Notes: generated by a model not told the origin, from the letters alone. Shown: positions 25,232 through 34,413, counted from the first letter of the stretch. The stretch is 54,139 nt of DNA from Salinisphaera sp. G21_0 (GCF_017744115.1 NZ_JAGHQW010000042.1:1-54139), one strand, 5' to 3'. Made by a program: numbers and translations.

Positions 25232-26332
25232 TCAATCCAGTGCCTTACCTTCATCTGTCAATCTGAGCCATGCATGGGAGTACCAGTAGTAGTGCTGACC
25301 ACTGTTGGATGGCGCAGTACAGTTGTAACGAGTTCGGCCTACTGGTAATGGTTTATTGGCTTGAGTCCTGAGCAGAGTCATCTCTTTATTTAGCCAGGTT
25401 ACCTTCAGCTCACCCTGGCCGGAGGCATAACACTTAAGCTGTTTTTTCTGGTAATCCCCTTCAGCCAGGGCCAGCTCCAGTTCGGGCTTAAGGTTATCCT
25501 GTGTGATCAGTGATGAGTCGGGGCTCTGGCTGGTCACTGGCAGAGCCCTGCTGTTGACTTTAGTGGCAAAGTCATTCAACCCATAAATACCAGCCATGGG
25601 GAAACGGGGCAGACGAGTGAAGTCAGAATATTCACCAGCGGCTCCGGACTGCTGACCAAATCCTGTATAACCCATCTTATCCAGTGTAACTCTGAGTTCC
25701 GGGGTGGTTTCGCCAAATGTCCAGGCAAACATCTTAACACTTTGACCGGTTTGCTCCCGGATTCTGGCTTCTGTCATATACAGGTCCTGACGGAACCGGG
25801 AAAGCCACTTTGCCCTGGTTTCTCCGGGCAGCCTTTCTACACTGTGGGCGTGGCTCATGGTGTGGTTTGCCAGGGTAGCACCTGCTTCCGTCATTTCCCG
25901 CAGATGCACCCAGCTGAGGAAGTTCTGATAGTTTTTATCCACCGGTGTGGGCGTGACAAAAATGGTAAATGGCAACCCCTGTTCCCTGAGTATTGGAAAT
26001 GCCTCGGTGTAAATGCTCAGATAAGCATCGTCAAAAGTGATGGCGACTGTTTTTTCCGGTAATGCCTTTTTATTGCGAAGTGCCTCAACCACATCAACCA
26101 GTGGCATCACATTGAACTTATTCTCCGCAAGATAGTGGATATGTTTCCTGAATGTCTCGGGGGTGACGCTGGTTATTTTCGGGGTTTCATTACTGACATG
26201 GTGATATTGCAATATGACTGCAGAACCGGATCCCTGGCTTAAGGCCGGGATTATCGAGAGCAGTGTAAAAATGCAGGGTATGTATTGCCTCAATTTACCG
26301 ACAACGGGCTTCAGTAGAAATGACAAGCTCAC
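25232..26332 (-). CDS. Polysaccharide deacetylase (NodB-fold), exported
   Basis: The product has 366 residues. A hydrophobic segment near residues 15-33 (YIPCIFTLLSIIPALSQG) looks like a signal peptide. The carbohydrate esterase 4 fold follows, with AVILQYHHVS, the metal-binding pair TFDDAYLS and ANHTMSHAH, and the late AWTFGE. This layout is that of PgaB-like N-acetylglucosamine deacetylases, without the C-terminal hydrolase domain of PgaB. The last 90 residues form a separate region with KCYASG and RYNCTAP, perhaps disulfide-linked. The gene is alone, so the polymer it acts on is unknown; no pga or chitin operon is nearby. Confidence 0.85.
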   Translation of the reverse strand: MSLSFLLKPVVGKLRQYIPCIFTLLSIIPALSQGSGSAVILQYHHVSNETPKITSVTPETFRKHIHYLAENKFNVMPLVDVVEALRNKKALPEKTVAITFDDAYLSIYTEAFPILREQGLPFTIFVTPTPVDKNYQNFLSWVHLREMTEAGATLANHTMSHAHSVERLPGETRAKWLSRFRQDLYMTEARIREQTGQSVKMFAWTFGETTPELRVTLDKMGYTGFGQQSGAAGEYSDFTRLPRFPMAGIYGLNDFATKVNSRALPVTSQSPDSSLITQDNLKPELELALAEGDYQKKQLKCYASGQGELKVTWLNKEMTLLRTQANKPLPVGRTRYNCTAPSNSGQHYYWYSHAWLRLTDEGKALD

Positions 26333-26663
26333 AGTTTTCCTTAATACGGTTTCCCCCCAGCTGGATTGGTTGCCTTCGCTGCATCAGGGGGATATTTGCA
26401 GTGGTCTTATGTCCACAGAACTGAATGCTCTGCTTCAGGCTAACAGGGTTTCAGCCTGGATATTAACCTTCAACAGGAGGGATTTACTATCGTACTAATT
26501 ACCAATTTTGGCTACTCAGGTATCCAGAGACTGGTTCCATGTCCAATGGTTAACAACCCCCGGACAAAAAAAACCACCGATCAGCAAAGGCAGGGGCTGA
26601 TTGGTGGTCCAAGTTTCAATAGCGAATAATTAAAAGTTTATGAGCGGTCAGCTCATTCTTCCT
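26333..26663. other. Gap between the deacetylase gene and tesB
   Basis: About 330 bases without a convincing gene on either strand. It holds the tesB terminator at 26566-26608 and presumably the deacetylase promoter nearer 26350-26500. I see no other structure. Confidence 0.5.
26566..26608 (-). terminator. Intrinsic terminator of tesB
   Basis: On the minus strand, arms of 13 bases (ACCACCAATCAGC and GCTGATCGGTGGT, one G-T pair) are followed by eight T residues (26566-26573). It is a classical intrinsic terminator 56 bp after the tesB stop codon. Confidence 0.85.
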
Positions 26664-27539
26664 TTAGACCTTGGTCTGAACCCTGATTGGCCTGACAAGC
26701 CCCTCCTGGATGGTAGACGCTACCATTACTCCAGCCTGATTGAATATCTGGCCTCTTACCAGCGCTCTGGCACCGCTGGCATGGGTGCTTTCAATAGAGT
26801 GCAGTAACCACTCATCCATCCTGAATGGGCGGTGGAACCACATGGCATGGTCCAGACTGGCTATTTGAACGGGTTTCTGGAAAGCGGCAGCCCCATGGGG
26901 ATACATGCTGGTGGGTAAGAACTGAAAGTCTGAGGCATAGGCCAGAAGGTATTTATGCAGTCCCGTGTTATCGGGCAATTTTCCGTTGGCTCTTATCCAG
27001 ATTTTATGGTTTGGGGCCCTGGTGTCTTTTGCCATTGGATCAACCGGGTCAGCAAAGCGAATCTCAATGGGAGTATCGCTGAGCAGTCGTTTCTGCAGAG
27101 GCTTGGGAATCAGGTCACTGTGCCTTTGAATCAGGGCTTTTTCGCTCAGCGCTTCATCCGGGGGTATGACGTTTGGCATCGGGTCCTGATGTTCAAACCC
27201 ACTTTCGTTTGAATGAAAGGATGCGGACAAATTGAAAATAGGGCGACCATTTTGCACGGCTACTACCCGGCGAGTGTTGAAACTTCTGCCATCGCGAATG
27301 CAGTCAACGGTGTAAACAATCGGCTTGCTGCTGTCGCCCTCGCGAAGAAAATAGCTATGGAAGGAGTGAACATGGCGTTCAGGTTCCACCGTCTGCCTCG
27401 CCGCAGACAGCGCCTGGCCTAATACTTGGCCACCAAATACCCGCCCCCAGCCAAGGTCCTGACTCTGGCCCCGGAATATATTGTTTTCAATCGGTTCCAG
27501 TTTCAGTTGATTAATCAGTTCTTCCAGTACATCACTCAT
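26664..27539 (-). CDS. tesB: Acyl-CoA thioesterase II
   Basis: The product has 291 residues. It hydrolyses medium- and long-chain acyl-CoA to free acid and CoA in the cytoplasm. It is a double hot-dog protein: the first half carries GWGRVFGGQVLGQALSAA and VHSFHSYFLREGD, the second SLDHAMWFHRPF, STHASGARALVRGQ and TIQEGLVR. These supply the Asp, Ser/Thr and Gln positions of the TesB active site. I chose the ATG at 27539, with GGGAG upstream, giving MSDVLEELINQLKLE as in E. coli TesB; the longer frame from 27629 adds 30 unlikely residues. It appears monocistronic, with its own terminator. Confidence 0.94.
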   Translation of the reverse strand: MSDVLEELINQLKLEPIENNIFRGQSQDLGWGRVFGGQVLGQALSAARQTVEPERHVHSFHSYFLREGDSSKPIVYTVDCIRDGRSFNTRRVVAVQNGRPIFNLSASFHSNESGFEHQDPMPNVIPPDEALSEKALIQRHSDLIPKPLQKRLLSDTPIEIRFADPVDPMAKDTRAPNHKIWIRANGKLPDNTGLHKYLLAYASDFQFLPTSMYPHGAAAFQKPVQIASLDHAMWFHRPFRMDEWLLHSIESTHASGARALVRGQIFNQAGVMVASTIQEGLVRPIRVQTKV

Positions 27540-27660
27540 CCTGTAACTCCCTGGCTGCATACCGTTGTTGAGATTGGCAGCAGATTGTGTTGGTGCTTTG
27601 GGTGACAGGGTATAACAACAGGCCCGCATTTACCCTGTAAAACTGGCGCAGTTTAAACGC

Positions 27661-27927
27661 TCAGGCCTGCTTTGCAAATCTGGCTGTGCCAACAGGAAGT
27701 ATTAGGCCATTGCCCATCATGGCTGATAAATTGTGGGTTTTATCAGCTGGGTCGTTAAGAACGGTAAGGTCGGGCTGTCTACGATCAAGAAACTCACAAA
27801 ATTTCTGGTAACATTCCGCTGTCGTCATTACCGGGTAGTCCATTAGGATGAAACTGTAGTCTAATTCTGATAACACATCAGCCCAGATCGATAGAAAGGT
27901 ATTTCCCACCAAGGCCACGTAACTCAT
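27661..27927 (-). CDS. Small protein of unknown function, head-to-head with the DedA gene
   Basis: The product has 88 residues of ordinary composition (VALVGNTFLSIWADVL, then a Cys/Phe-containing helix and a Leu/Gly-rich end), with no signal peptide. Its ATG (27927-27925) and the ATG of the plus-strand DedA gene (27926-27928) share bases in the tetramer CATG. Each gene's 5' leader must therefore lie within the other's coding region. No good ribosome site is visible for it. The frame reads like a real protein, but no family was recognised, and a chance frame cannot be excluded. Confidence 0.4.
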   Translation of the reverse strand: MSYVALVGNTFLSIWADVLSELDYSFILMDYPVMTTAECYQKFCEFLDRRQPDLTVLNDPADKTHNLSAMMGNGLILPVGTARFAKQA

Positions 27928-29140
27928 GGATAACGCTTATTTTGATGCCATTCATATATGGTTACAGCAAAATACTGGCCTGATTGGTCCTGCTATAGCA
28001 ATGGTGGCCTGTCTGGAATCACTGGTTGTGGTGGGCATTGTTCTGCCGGGTGTGGCCCTGCTGTTTGCATTAGCGGCTATTGCCGGGTCGGCTTCCATTT
28101 CTATCTATCCAATCCTCCTGTGGGCTTTTCTGGGAGCTGTTGTTGGTGATGGGGTCAGTTACCTGCTTGGCTATCATTACCACGAGCGAGTCAGGGGCTG
28201 GTGGCCATTTAATCGTCATCCTCAATGGTTGGAGCGTGGTGAAGATTTCTTCAGGGAGTATGGTTTTTTAAGCATTGTGATCGGGCGTTTTGTTGGTCCT
28301 GTCCGCCCCATCATACCGGCAGTAGCGGGTATGATGGGTATGGTTCCCAGGTACTTTTTTACCGTTAATATTCTCTCAGCCCTGGCCTGGTCTCCGGTTT
28401 ACCTGCTTCCGGGTTACCTGACGGGAGCCGCACTTCAGTGGCATGATAAAGTGCCCGATCAATTGTTGGCTGTGTTGTCAGCCATTACCGGTGTTGCCAT
28501 CCTGCTTCCGCCGTTGCTGATCAGTGCTCATCGTCACTTCAAGCCCCGGTTTATTGGGTATCTGGTGCTGGTATCAGGGTTGCTTGCCTTACTTATTGCT
28601 GCTCACTGGGCAGGGGTGCTGGAGAGTGTCAATCAATGGCTGAAAGTCGTTCAGTTGTCCTGGTTGCAAAAGATGATGTACTGGGTGGTTCAGATTGGCA
28701 GCATTCCTGTTTTGGGTATTGTTTCTGCAGGTGGCTTATTCTGGCTTTACCGTTCTAATCGGCTTGCCACTCTGTTCAGCCTGTTCTTTGGTGGTGTGTT
28801 AATGGTTTGCTCTGTCTGGCTTATCAACGGGCTGGCAGACAATGACAGTTCTGTGACATGGCTTGATCCTTATGCTTTCCCCTCTGTGCATACAACAGCC
28901 ATCGTCTATGTACTGTTTTCTTTGGTTACCCTGGTGGCAGTCAATCGTCCATTTAAAGTCCAATGGCTATCGGCCAGTGCCGCTTTGGGGCTGGTGATGA
29001 TTGACGCTTTTGCCCGGTTGGTTTTGCAGGTTAACTGGTTTGGCGACGTTATGACGGGATTGTGCCTTGGTTTATTCTGGGGACTGGTTGCTCTTGAGCT
29101 GACAATCTGGGGTGAAAAGCGGAGTCAGTGCCCGGAGTAA
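27926..29140 (+). CDS. DedA-family membrane protein fused to a degenerate PAP2 domain
   Basis: The product has 404 residues and about ten hydrophobic helices. The N-terminal DedA (SNARE-associated) domain (about 1-200) has the family pattern FFREYGFLSIVIGRFVGPVRPIIPAVAGM; DedA proteins flip undecaprenyl phosphate and phospholipids. The C-terminal part (about 240-400) is a PAP2 phosphatase-like domain with FPSVHTT in place of PSGH, and ARLVLQVNWFGDV where active enzymes have SR-x5-H-x3-D. The third-motif histidine is Asn and the KX6RP motif is not visible, so phosphatase activity is doubtful. The start has AAGG about 11 bases upstream and overlaps the divergent small gene. The 3' end overlaps the ferredoxin reductase gene by 16 bp, tail to tail. 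Confidence 0.88.
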   Translation: MDNAYFDAIHIWLQQNTGLIGPAIAMVACLESLVVVGIVLPGVALLFALAAIAGSASISIYPILLWAFLGAVVGDGVSYLLGYHYHERVRGWWPFNRHPQWLERGEDFFREYGFLSIVIGRFVGPVRPIIPAVAGMMGMVPRYFFTVNILSALAWSPVYLLPGYLTGAALQWHDKVPDQLLAVLSAITGVAILLPPLLISAHRHFKPRFIGYLVLVSGLLALLIAAHWAGVLESVNQWLKVVQLSWLQKMMYWVVQIGSIPVLGIVSAGGLFWLYRSNRLATLFSLFFGGVLMVCSVWLINGLADNDSSVTWLDPYAFPSVHTTAIVYVLFSLVTLVAVNRPFKVQWLSASAALGLVMIDAFARLVLQVNWFGDVMTGLCLGLFWGLVALELTIWGEKRSQCPE

Positions 29141-29862
29141 ACATATTTTTCCCGTTTGATTTGCCGGGGGGATAACCCTCTGTCTCTGAGCAGAGTCACG
29201 CAATCATCAATCATACCGGGGTTTCCGCAGAGATAAACCACATCGTTTTCAGGGTTCAGGTTGAGGGCGTCAAACTGGTCTTGCACGTGGCCAGTATACT
29301 CATGGTTTGCTGTATTTACGGTGGACTCACGGCTCAAACAGGTGCGGTACTTTAAGTTTGGCAGTTGGGCAAAATCTTCAGAGTAAATGCTTTCCTCTCG
29401 ATATCTGAAACCCTTTACAACGGTGATAGCTGTTCCCTTATCACTAAGCGTTTTCAATTGCGGAATCATGCTTCGATAGGGCGCAATCCCCGTGCCAGTT
29501 CCCACCAGAAGAAGCTGTCCGGGAAAGGTGTCCGGAAGGGTGAGGGCCCCGAACGGGCCAGAAATACTCAGTTCGGTTCCGGCAGGGGCTTTCTGGAAAA
29601 GCCCGGAAGCAACCCCACCACTGACCAGGCTGAGCGCTACTTGCAGCAGGCCGGTTGCCTTATAGTCCTCTGGTGCGTTGGCAATGCTATAACTTCGTTT
29701 ATGAAGTTTTCCATCCATCTCAAACTGCAGCTGCACAAACTGTCCGGCAATAAAATTGAAACTCGCTCCTTCGTCCTGTACCAACTCAAAGCTCAGCTGC
29801 AGTGTATTGGCACTGAGCTGTTCAGTCTTATAGAGTTTTGCAGAGAAAAGAGAACCGGGCAT
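29125..29862 (-). CDS. fpr: Ferredoxin/flavodoxin NADP reductase-type FAD oxidoreductase
   Basis: The product has 245 residues. It transfers electrons between NAD(P)H and a ferredoxin or flavodoxin in the cytoplasm. The FAD domain (about 1-100) shows AGQFVQLQF and KRSYSIANAP; the nucleotide domain shows LLVGTGTGIAPYRSMI and VYLCGNPGMIDD. The end KREKYVYSGH is typical of the bacterial Fpr subfamily. It is convergent with the DedA-PAP2 gene and lies 24 bp after the RmlD-like gene in the minus direction. The electron partner is not identified here, and related flavoreductases (such as phenol-hydroxylase-type reductases) are possible. Confidence 0.85.
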   Translation of the reverse strand: MPGSLFSAKLYKTEQLSANTLQLSFELVQDEGASFNFIAGQFVQLQFEMDGKLHKRSYSIANAPEDYKATGLLQVALSLVSGGVASGLFQKAPAGTELSISGPFGALTLPDTFPGQLLLVGTGTGIAPYRSMIPQLKTLSDKGTAITVVKGFRYREESIYSEDFAQLPNLKYRTCLSRESTVNTANHEYTGHVQDQFDALNLNPENDVVYLCGNPGMIDDCVTLLRDRGLSPRQIKREKYVYSGH

Positions 29863-29886
29863 TAATGGCTATCCTCATGACGTTAT

Positions 29887-30771
29887 TTAAGAGCTACCGC
29901 TTTCATAATAGCTTCTGATCATCCGTGCGAGGGTTCCTCTCCAGGGTTTATTATGAACGCCAAAGGTACTTAAAATTTTCCGGCAGGAGAGGGTTGCATT
30001 GGCTGGTGCCTGAATACCATTACGATCGTTCAATTTATCCATTCGCAGTTTCCGGATTTTCAGGTCCTGAAATTGCGATGCCTCAGAAATCACCACCTCT
30101 GCAAAACGGTTTTCAGAGATAGATTCTGCACCAGCGTAATGATAAGTACCCCAGGGTTCAGCCCCACAGCCCAGTTGCTGGATAATCGCGACAATAACTC
30201 TTGCCGAATCGTCGCAGGGTGTCGGGCACCCCTGTTGATCGGATACCACGGCAACCTCTTGCTCTTTGCTGATCTGATCCAGAAGGTACTTCAAAAGGTT
30301 GGTGCGCCGGTGGCTGATGACCCAGGATAGACGGAGAATAATATGCCTTGGGCAGCGCTCACTGATTTGCTGTTCTGCCTGCCATCGGCTGGTGGCCAGA
30401 ACACCGGCAGGGTTAGGTATATCTTTTTCGGTATAAGCTTCCTTTTTGCTGCCATCAAAAATCCGGTAGGTGGAAATATAGACCAGAATGGCCTGCTGCC
30501 GGTGGCAACCATCCGCCAGTGTTGCCATGGCATCCCGGTTTATCCGGAAGCATTTGGAGGGCTCGTTTTCGGCCTTAACCGGATCGTTATAACCTGCACA
30601 GTTGACTACGATATCTGGCTGATAATTTTTCAGGCAGGCATCAATGGACTCAGGCTGTTCCAGATTTAATTCATCCCTTTTCGGAGCGATACAATGGATC
30701 TGCTTATCAAGGAACAACCGTTGTACTTCCTGGCCGATCAGCCCGGTACCACCAATCAATAGTATTTTCAT
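29887..30771 (-). CDS. RmlD-like NAD(P)-binding protein lacking the catalytic Tyr/Lys
   Basis: The product has 294 residues. The Rossmann start KILLIGGTGLIGQEV binds NAD(P), and VVNCAGYNDPVKAENEP, STYRIFDGSKKEAYTE and the late PCDDSARV follow the dTDP-4-dehydrorhamnose reductase (RmlD) pattern. Where RmlD has V-Y-G-x-S-K, this protein reads VLATSR, so the catalytic tyrosine is Leu and the lysine is Arg. That speaks against reductase activity. Non-catalytic relatives such as the MAT2B regulatory subunit exist. No rhamnose or lipopolysaccharide genes are nearby. An ATG six bases earlier (30777) is also possible. Confidence 0.8.
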   Translation of the reverse strand: MKILLIGGTGLIGQEVQRLFLDKQIHCIAPKRDELNLEQPESIDACLKNYQPDIVVNCAGYNDPVKAENEPSKCFRINRDAMATLADGCHRQQAILVYISTYRIFDGSKKEAYTEKDIPNPAGVLATSRWQAEQQISERCPRHIILRLSWVISHRRTNLLKYLLDQISKEQEVAVVSDQQGCPTPCDDSARVIVAIIQQLGCGAEPWGTYHYAGAESISENRFAEVVISEASQFQDLKIRKLRMDKLNDRNGIQAPANATLSCRKILSTFGVHNKPWRGTLARMIRSYYESGSS

Positions 30772-31017
30772 AAGCACTCGGCCGTTATGAGTTAATGATC
30801 ACGGGCGATTCAACGCCATTGGATCAATACACTAAATAGCTCTATTGAAACATGAAATAAGAGGGCTCAGGAAAAGAATTCTCAACGTTGAAAACATTGG
30901 CAAGAGTGATAGATGGCAGTAAGGTCTCTGATAAAAGCCGAAGTTATAGTAAGATAAGCCACTTATTTCCGTCTATTTTTACATTGATGAACCTTCTGAA
31001 ATCAGGGTCTGCTGACG

Positions 31018-32574
31018 ATGTATCTGGCTGAAGCTCCTGTAGAGCAGCATGAAGAAGAGCGTATTCTTCTTGTGGATGACAATCCGACAAATTTGCAGGT
31101 ATTACTGCAAACCCTCAGTGGCCGTGGCTATAAGCTTCTTATTGCCAAGAATGGAGAGAGTGCTCTCAGGATCGCTGTCAAGGCAAAGCCCGCTTTAGTG
31201 TTGCTGGATATTATGATGCCCGGCATGGACGGCTATGAGGTCTGCCACCGGCTCAAGGAAAGCCCTGAAACCCGCAATATAACGGTGATTTTCCTGTCCG
31301 CTCTGGATGACACCAAAGACAAGGTCAGGGGCCTGGAAACCGGCGCTGTGGACTTTATCTCCAAGCCATTTCAAGCGGAAGAGGTCATTGCCCGGGTACA
31401 GACCCAGTTGAAAATCCATAAGCTTGAACAGGCACTTTCAGCGAGAAATCGACAGCTGGAGGCTGATAAGGCCCGCATTCTGGAAAGTATGAATGAAGGG
31501 ATATTCGGCCTTGATCGACTGGGACTGATTACCTTTGCCAACCCGGCAGTCTCTGCCATGACCGGCTGGTCCATAGAACAACTGACGGGTCAGAACCTGA
31601 TTCAGTTGATGAAAGGGAGTGAAGATGCCCCATCAGGGCCACTGGCACCGATTGAGGTATCCCTGAGCAAAGGTGTCAGTAAAACCGTTGAAAATGCCAC
31701 TTTCCTGCACAGTGACGGTTCGCCATTTCCGGTGGATTTTTCCTGTACGCCGATTATGGAAGACAGTTCCCCTAGTGGCGCAGTGGTTGTGTTCAGGGAT
31801 ATTTCCGAGAAAAAAAGGCAGCAGGAAGCTCTGCAGAAGGCTCTGGATGAATTGGAAAGCCAGAAAGAGCAACTGACCCATGTCTCCCGGTTGAGCACCA
31901 TGGGTGAGATGGCCGCTGGCTTTGCCCACGAGGTAAATCAGCCATTGACCGCGATTTCCAATTACGCCCAGGTGGCCAGAAGAATGCTGGCCCGGCTGGA
32001 ATTGGCGGATGATCTTGGTCTTTCCGAGGCCATGGAAAAAGTCAATACCCAGGCCCGGCGGGCCGGGGAAATCATTGCCCGTATTCGCTCTTTTGTGAAG
32101 AAGCCGGACCATGTTCTGGGCAGCGTCGATCCAAACCGGTTGATTCAGGACACTTACAAGCTTGCCGAAGTTGACGCCCGTAACAACCATATGGAAATCC
32201 ATCTGGAGCAGGAAGAGGGGCTTCCGAATGTGAAGGTTGACCCTGTGCAGATCCAGCAGGTGGCATTGAACCTGATTCGTAATGGCATGGAAGCGATGAG
32301 AGATATGGAGACCCGCAGTATCGGTGTCTATGTTCGTACCGAAAAGCTGGATGATAACTTTGTCAAAGTGTCGGTCATTGACCGTGGCCATGGTCTGGCA
32401 GATGATGCCGAAGAAAAACTGTTTACGCCGTTTTACACCACCAAGGCGGATGGTATGGGTATTGGACTGACGGTGTGTCACTCCATTATACAGTCCCATG
32501 GTGGCCGGTTGACATTCCAGCGTCACCCGGAAGGCGGGACGATATTTGAATTTACCATGCCGATTGCGGACTGA
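31018..32574 (+). CDS. Soluble hybrid histidine kinase (REC-PAS-HisKA-HATPase)
   Basis: The product has 518 residues and no membrane segment. An N-terminal receiver (about 15-135) has ILLVDDNPTNLQV, phospho-acceptor Asp in VLLDIMMPGMDGYEV and FISKPF. A short coiled coil joins it to a PAS domain (about 155-270). The kinase core follows, with the H-box AGFAHEVNQPLTAISNY near 300 and the ATP lid IDRGHGLADDAEE, FTPFYTTKADGMGIGL. The HEVNQPL form places it in the FixL/NtrB-like HPK4 class. The partner regulator is not adjacent. A 10-bp palindrome TCAACGTTGA lies upstream at 30882-30891, in a 240-bp leader where I see no clear promoter. It ends at an intrinsic terminator before proA. Confidence 0.9.
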   Translation: MYLAEAPVEQHEEERILLVDDNPTNLQVLLQTLSGRGYKLLIAKNGESALRIAVKAKPALVLLDIMMPGMDGYEVCHRLKESPETRNITVIFLSALDDTKDKVRGLETGAVDFISKPFQAEEVIARVQTQLKIHKLEQALSARNRQLEADKARILESMNEGIFGLDRLGLITFANPAVSAMTGWSIEQLTGQNLIQLMKGSEDAPSGPLAPIEVSLSKGVSKTVENATFLHSDGSPFPVDFSCTPIMEDSSPSGAVVVFRDISEKKRQQEALQKALDELESQKEQLTHVSRLSTMGEMAAGFAHEVNQPLTAISNYAQVARRMLARLELADDLGLSEAMEKVNTQARRAGEIIARIRSFVKKPDHVLGSVDPNRLIQDTYKLAEVDARNNHMEIHLEQEEGLPNVKVDPVQIQQVALNLIRNGMEAMRDMETRSIGVYVRTEKLDDNFVKVSVIDRGHGLADDAEEKLFTPFYTTKADGMGIGLTVCHSIIQSHGGRLTFQRHPEGGTIFEFTMPIAD

Positions 32575-32580
32575 TAATAT

Positions 32581-32602
32581 GGCTGTTTTACAGCCTTTTA
32601 TT
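32581..32602 (+). terminator. Intrinsic terminator between the kinase gene and proA
   Basis: GGCTGT-TTT-ACAGCC followed by TTTTATT, starting 6 bp after the kinase stop. A short but classical terminator, which makes proA independent of the kinase gene. Confidence 0.7.
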
Positions 32603-32646
32603 GCAGAGAATAAACGATAGTGGTGAAGTTGCCGGGAGAAAAGACA

Positions 32647-33909
32647 TTGGCTGATCAAGTGACGGAGTACATGCATGGACTGGGCCAGAGAGCCCGGCAG
32701 GCCAGTAAGGAGATGGCTGTTGCTGATACTGCGATGAAAAACAGGGCACTTCTGGCGATAGCAGACGCACTGGAAGCGGATCGTTCACAGCTGAAGTTTG
32801 TCAATACCCGGGATCTGGACGCTGGCCGGGAACGTGGGCTTGATGCCGCCATGCTGGATCGCCTTGAACTGACCGATGCTCGAATTGATGCCATGATTGA
32901 AGGTCTCCGTCAGGTGGCAGCCCTGCCAGACCCCATCGGTACAATTGATGATATGAAGTATGTGCCCAGCGGTATCCAGGTAGGCAAAATGCGGGTGCCA
33001 CTGGGCGTTATAGGCATTATCTATGAGTCCCGTCCTAACGTTACCGTGGAAGCAGCGAGCCTGTGTCTGAAATCTGGCAATGCGGTTATTCTCCGTGGAG
33101 GCAGTGAGTCCATTCACTCCAATCAGGCTATTGCCCGGTGCATTCAGCAGGGGCTGGCCCAGGCAGGGTTGCCTGAAGATGCGGTTCAGGTGGTTGAAAC
33201 TATTGACCGTGCCGCTGTCGGAGTGCTGATCACCATGCCTGAATATGTCGATGTGATCGTACCTCGTGGTGGCAAGGGACTGATTGAGCGCATCAGTGCT
33301 GACGCCCGGGTACCGGTGATTAAACACCTGGATGGTGTCTGCCATGTGTATCTCGATGATCGGGCCGATCATAGCAAGGCCGTTCGGATTGCCATGAATG
33401 CGAAAACCCATCGCTATGGTGTGTGCAATGCCATGGAAACGCTGCTGGTGCATCAGGACGTGGCTCAACCTTTGCTGCGGGAGCTTTCAGGACTTTATTC
33501 CCAGAAGGGTGTTGAACTCCGGGGATGTCCTGTTACCTGTGAGATTCTGCCCGGTGCGGTACCAGCAACAGAAGAAGACTGGTCGGAAGAGTATCTTGGT
33601 CCCGTTCTGGCCATTAAAGTGGTCCTGGATATGGATGAAGCAATTACTCATATCAATCACTATGGTTCCCATCATACCGATGCCATCGCCACTGAAGACT
33701 TTACCCGTGCCCGCCGCTTTATGCGGGAGGTGGATTCAAGCTCTGTTATGGTGAATGCATCCACCCGCTTTGCCGACGGGTTTGAATATGGGCTGGGTGC
33801 TGAAATTGGTATCTCTACCGACAAAATCCATGCCCGTGGGCCTGTCGGCCTGGAAGGGCTGACTTCACAAAAGTATGTGGTTTTTGGGGATGGACATATT
33901 CGCCAGTGA
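32647..33909 (+). CDS. proA: Gamma-glutamyl phosphate reductase
   Basis: The product has 420 residues. It reduces glutamyl 5-phosphate to glutamate semialdehyde with NADPH in proline synthesis. Conserved segments include [44 protein letters not shown], the probable catalytic Cys in [11 protein letters not shown] and the C-terminal [25 protein letters not shown] in parts. I favour the TTG start at 32647 because GGGAG lies 8 bases before it and the protein then begins like pseudomonad ProA ([12 protein letters not shown]); GTG at 32620 is the alternative. In pseudomonads proA is followed by nadD; here the next gene is rsfS. Confidence 0.95.
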   Translation: MADQVTEYMHGLGQRARQASKEMAVADTAMKNRALLAIADALEADRSQLKFVNTRDLDAGRERGLDAAMLDRLELTDARIDAMIEGLRQVAALPDPIGTIDDMKYVPSGIQVGKMRVPLGVIGIIYESRPNVTVEAASLCLKSGNAVILRGGSESIHSNQAIARCIQQGLAQAGLPEDAVQVVETIDRAAVGVLITMPEYVDVIVPRGGKGLIERISADARVPVIKHLDGVCHVYLDDRADHSKAVRIAMNAKTHRYGVCNAMETLLVHQDVAQPLLRELSGLYSQKGVELRGCPVTCEILPGAVPATEEDWSEEYLGPVLAIKVVLDMDEAITHINHYGSHHTDAIATEDFTRARRFMREVDSSSVMVNASTRFADGFEYGLGAEIGISTDKIHARGPVGLEGLTSQKYVVFGDGHIRQ

Positions 33910-34056
33910 TACGGCTCTGATAGTGGATTTCCGCCTCTGGTGCGTATCGGGCATTGACTTCTATGATTAATGCTGAGAGCCTGCCCTGTTTAAATGGCCT
34001 GATTCGGCACAGGGTAACAAACCATGCTCTGCCGAATCGTCAATACGAGGTTAATT

Positions 34057-34413
34057 TTGCAGTCTATGCATTCTGATGAGTTAAAACAGCTTGTTGTCGA
34101 AGCTATTGAAGAAGTAAAAGGTAATGAAATCACCTGTTTGAATGTTTCGGGTCAAACCAGTGTTACCGATTTTATGGTGATTGCCTGTGGTACCTCCAAC
34201 CGTCATGTAAAGTCTCTGGCGGATAATGTCATTGAGCAGTGTAAGAAACATGGTGTTCGGCCGTTAGGGGTTGAAGGGCAGGACAAGTCCGAGTGGGTTC
34301 TGGTGGATCTTGGTGATGTCGTTGTCCACCTGATGCTGCCTGCTACCCGCCAGTTCTATGACCTGGAAAGACTTTGGGACAGCGCTGACCTGGTTGTCGC
34401 TGAGCCCTCCTGA
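34057..34413 (+). CDS. rsfS: Ribosomal silencing factor RsfS
   Basis: The product has 118 residues. RsfS binds L14 of the large ribosomal subunit and prevents subunit joining when nutrients are scarce. Family features are the N-terminal [40 protein letters not shown] and [21 protein letters not shown] chose the TTG at 34057 because GAGG lies 6 bases upstream and the product starts MQ as in pseudomonads; ATG at 34066 is the alternative. It overlaps rlmH by one base (TGATG), so they are coupled. Confidence 0.93.
   Translation: MQSMHSDELKQLVVEAIEEVKGNEITCLNVSGQTSVTDFMVIACGTSNRHVKSLADNVIEQCKKHGVRPLGVEGQDKSEWVLVDLGDVVVHLMLPATRQFYDLERLWDSADLVVAEPS

Noticed and set aside
31633-32676. 347-codon minus-strand frame opposite the soluble kinase gene
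   Set aside because: Shadow of the kinase gene; no start signal and no recognisable domain.
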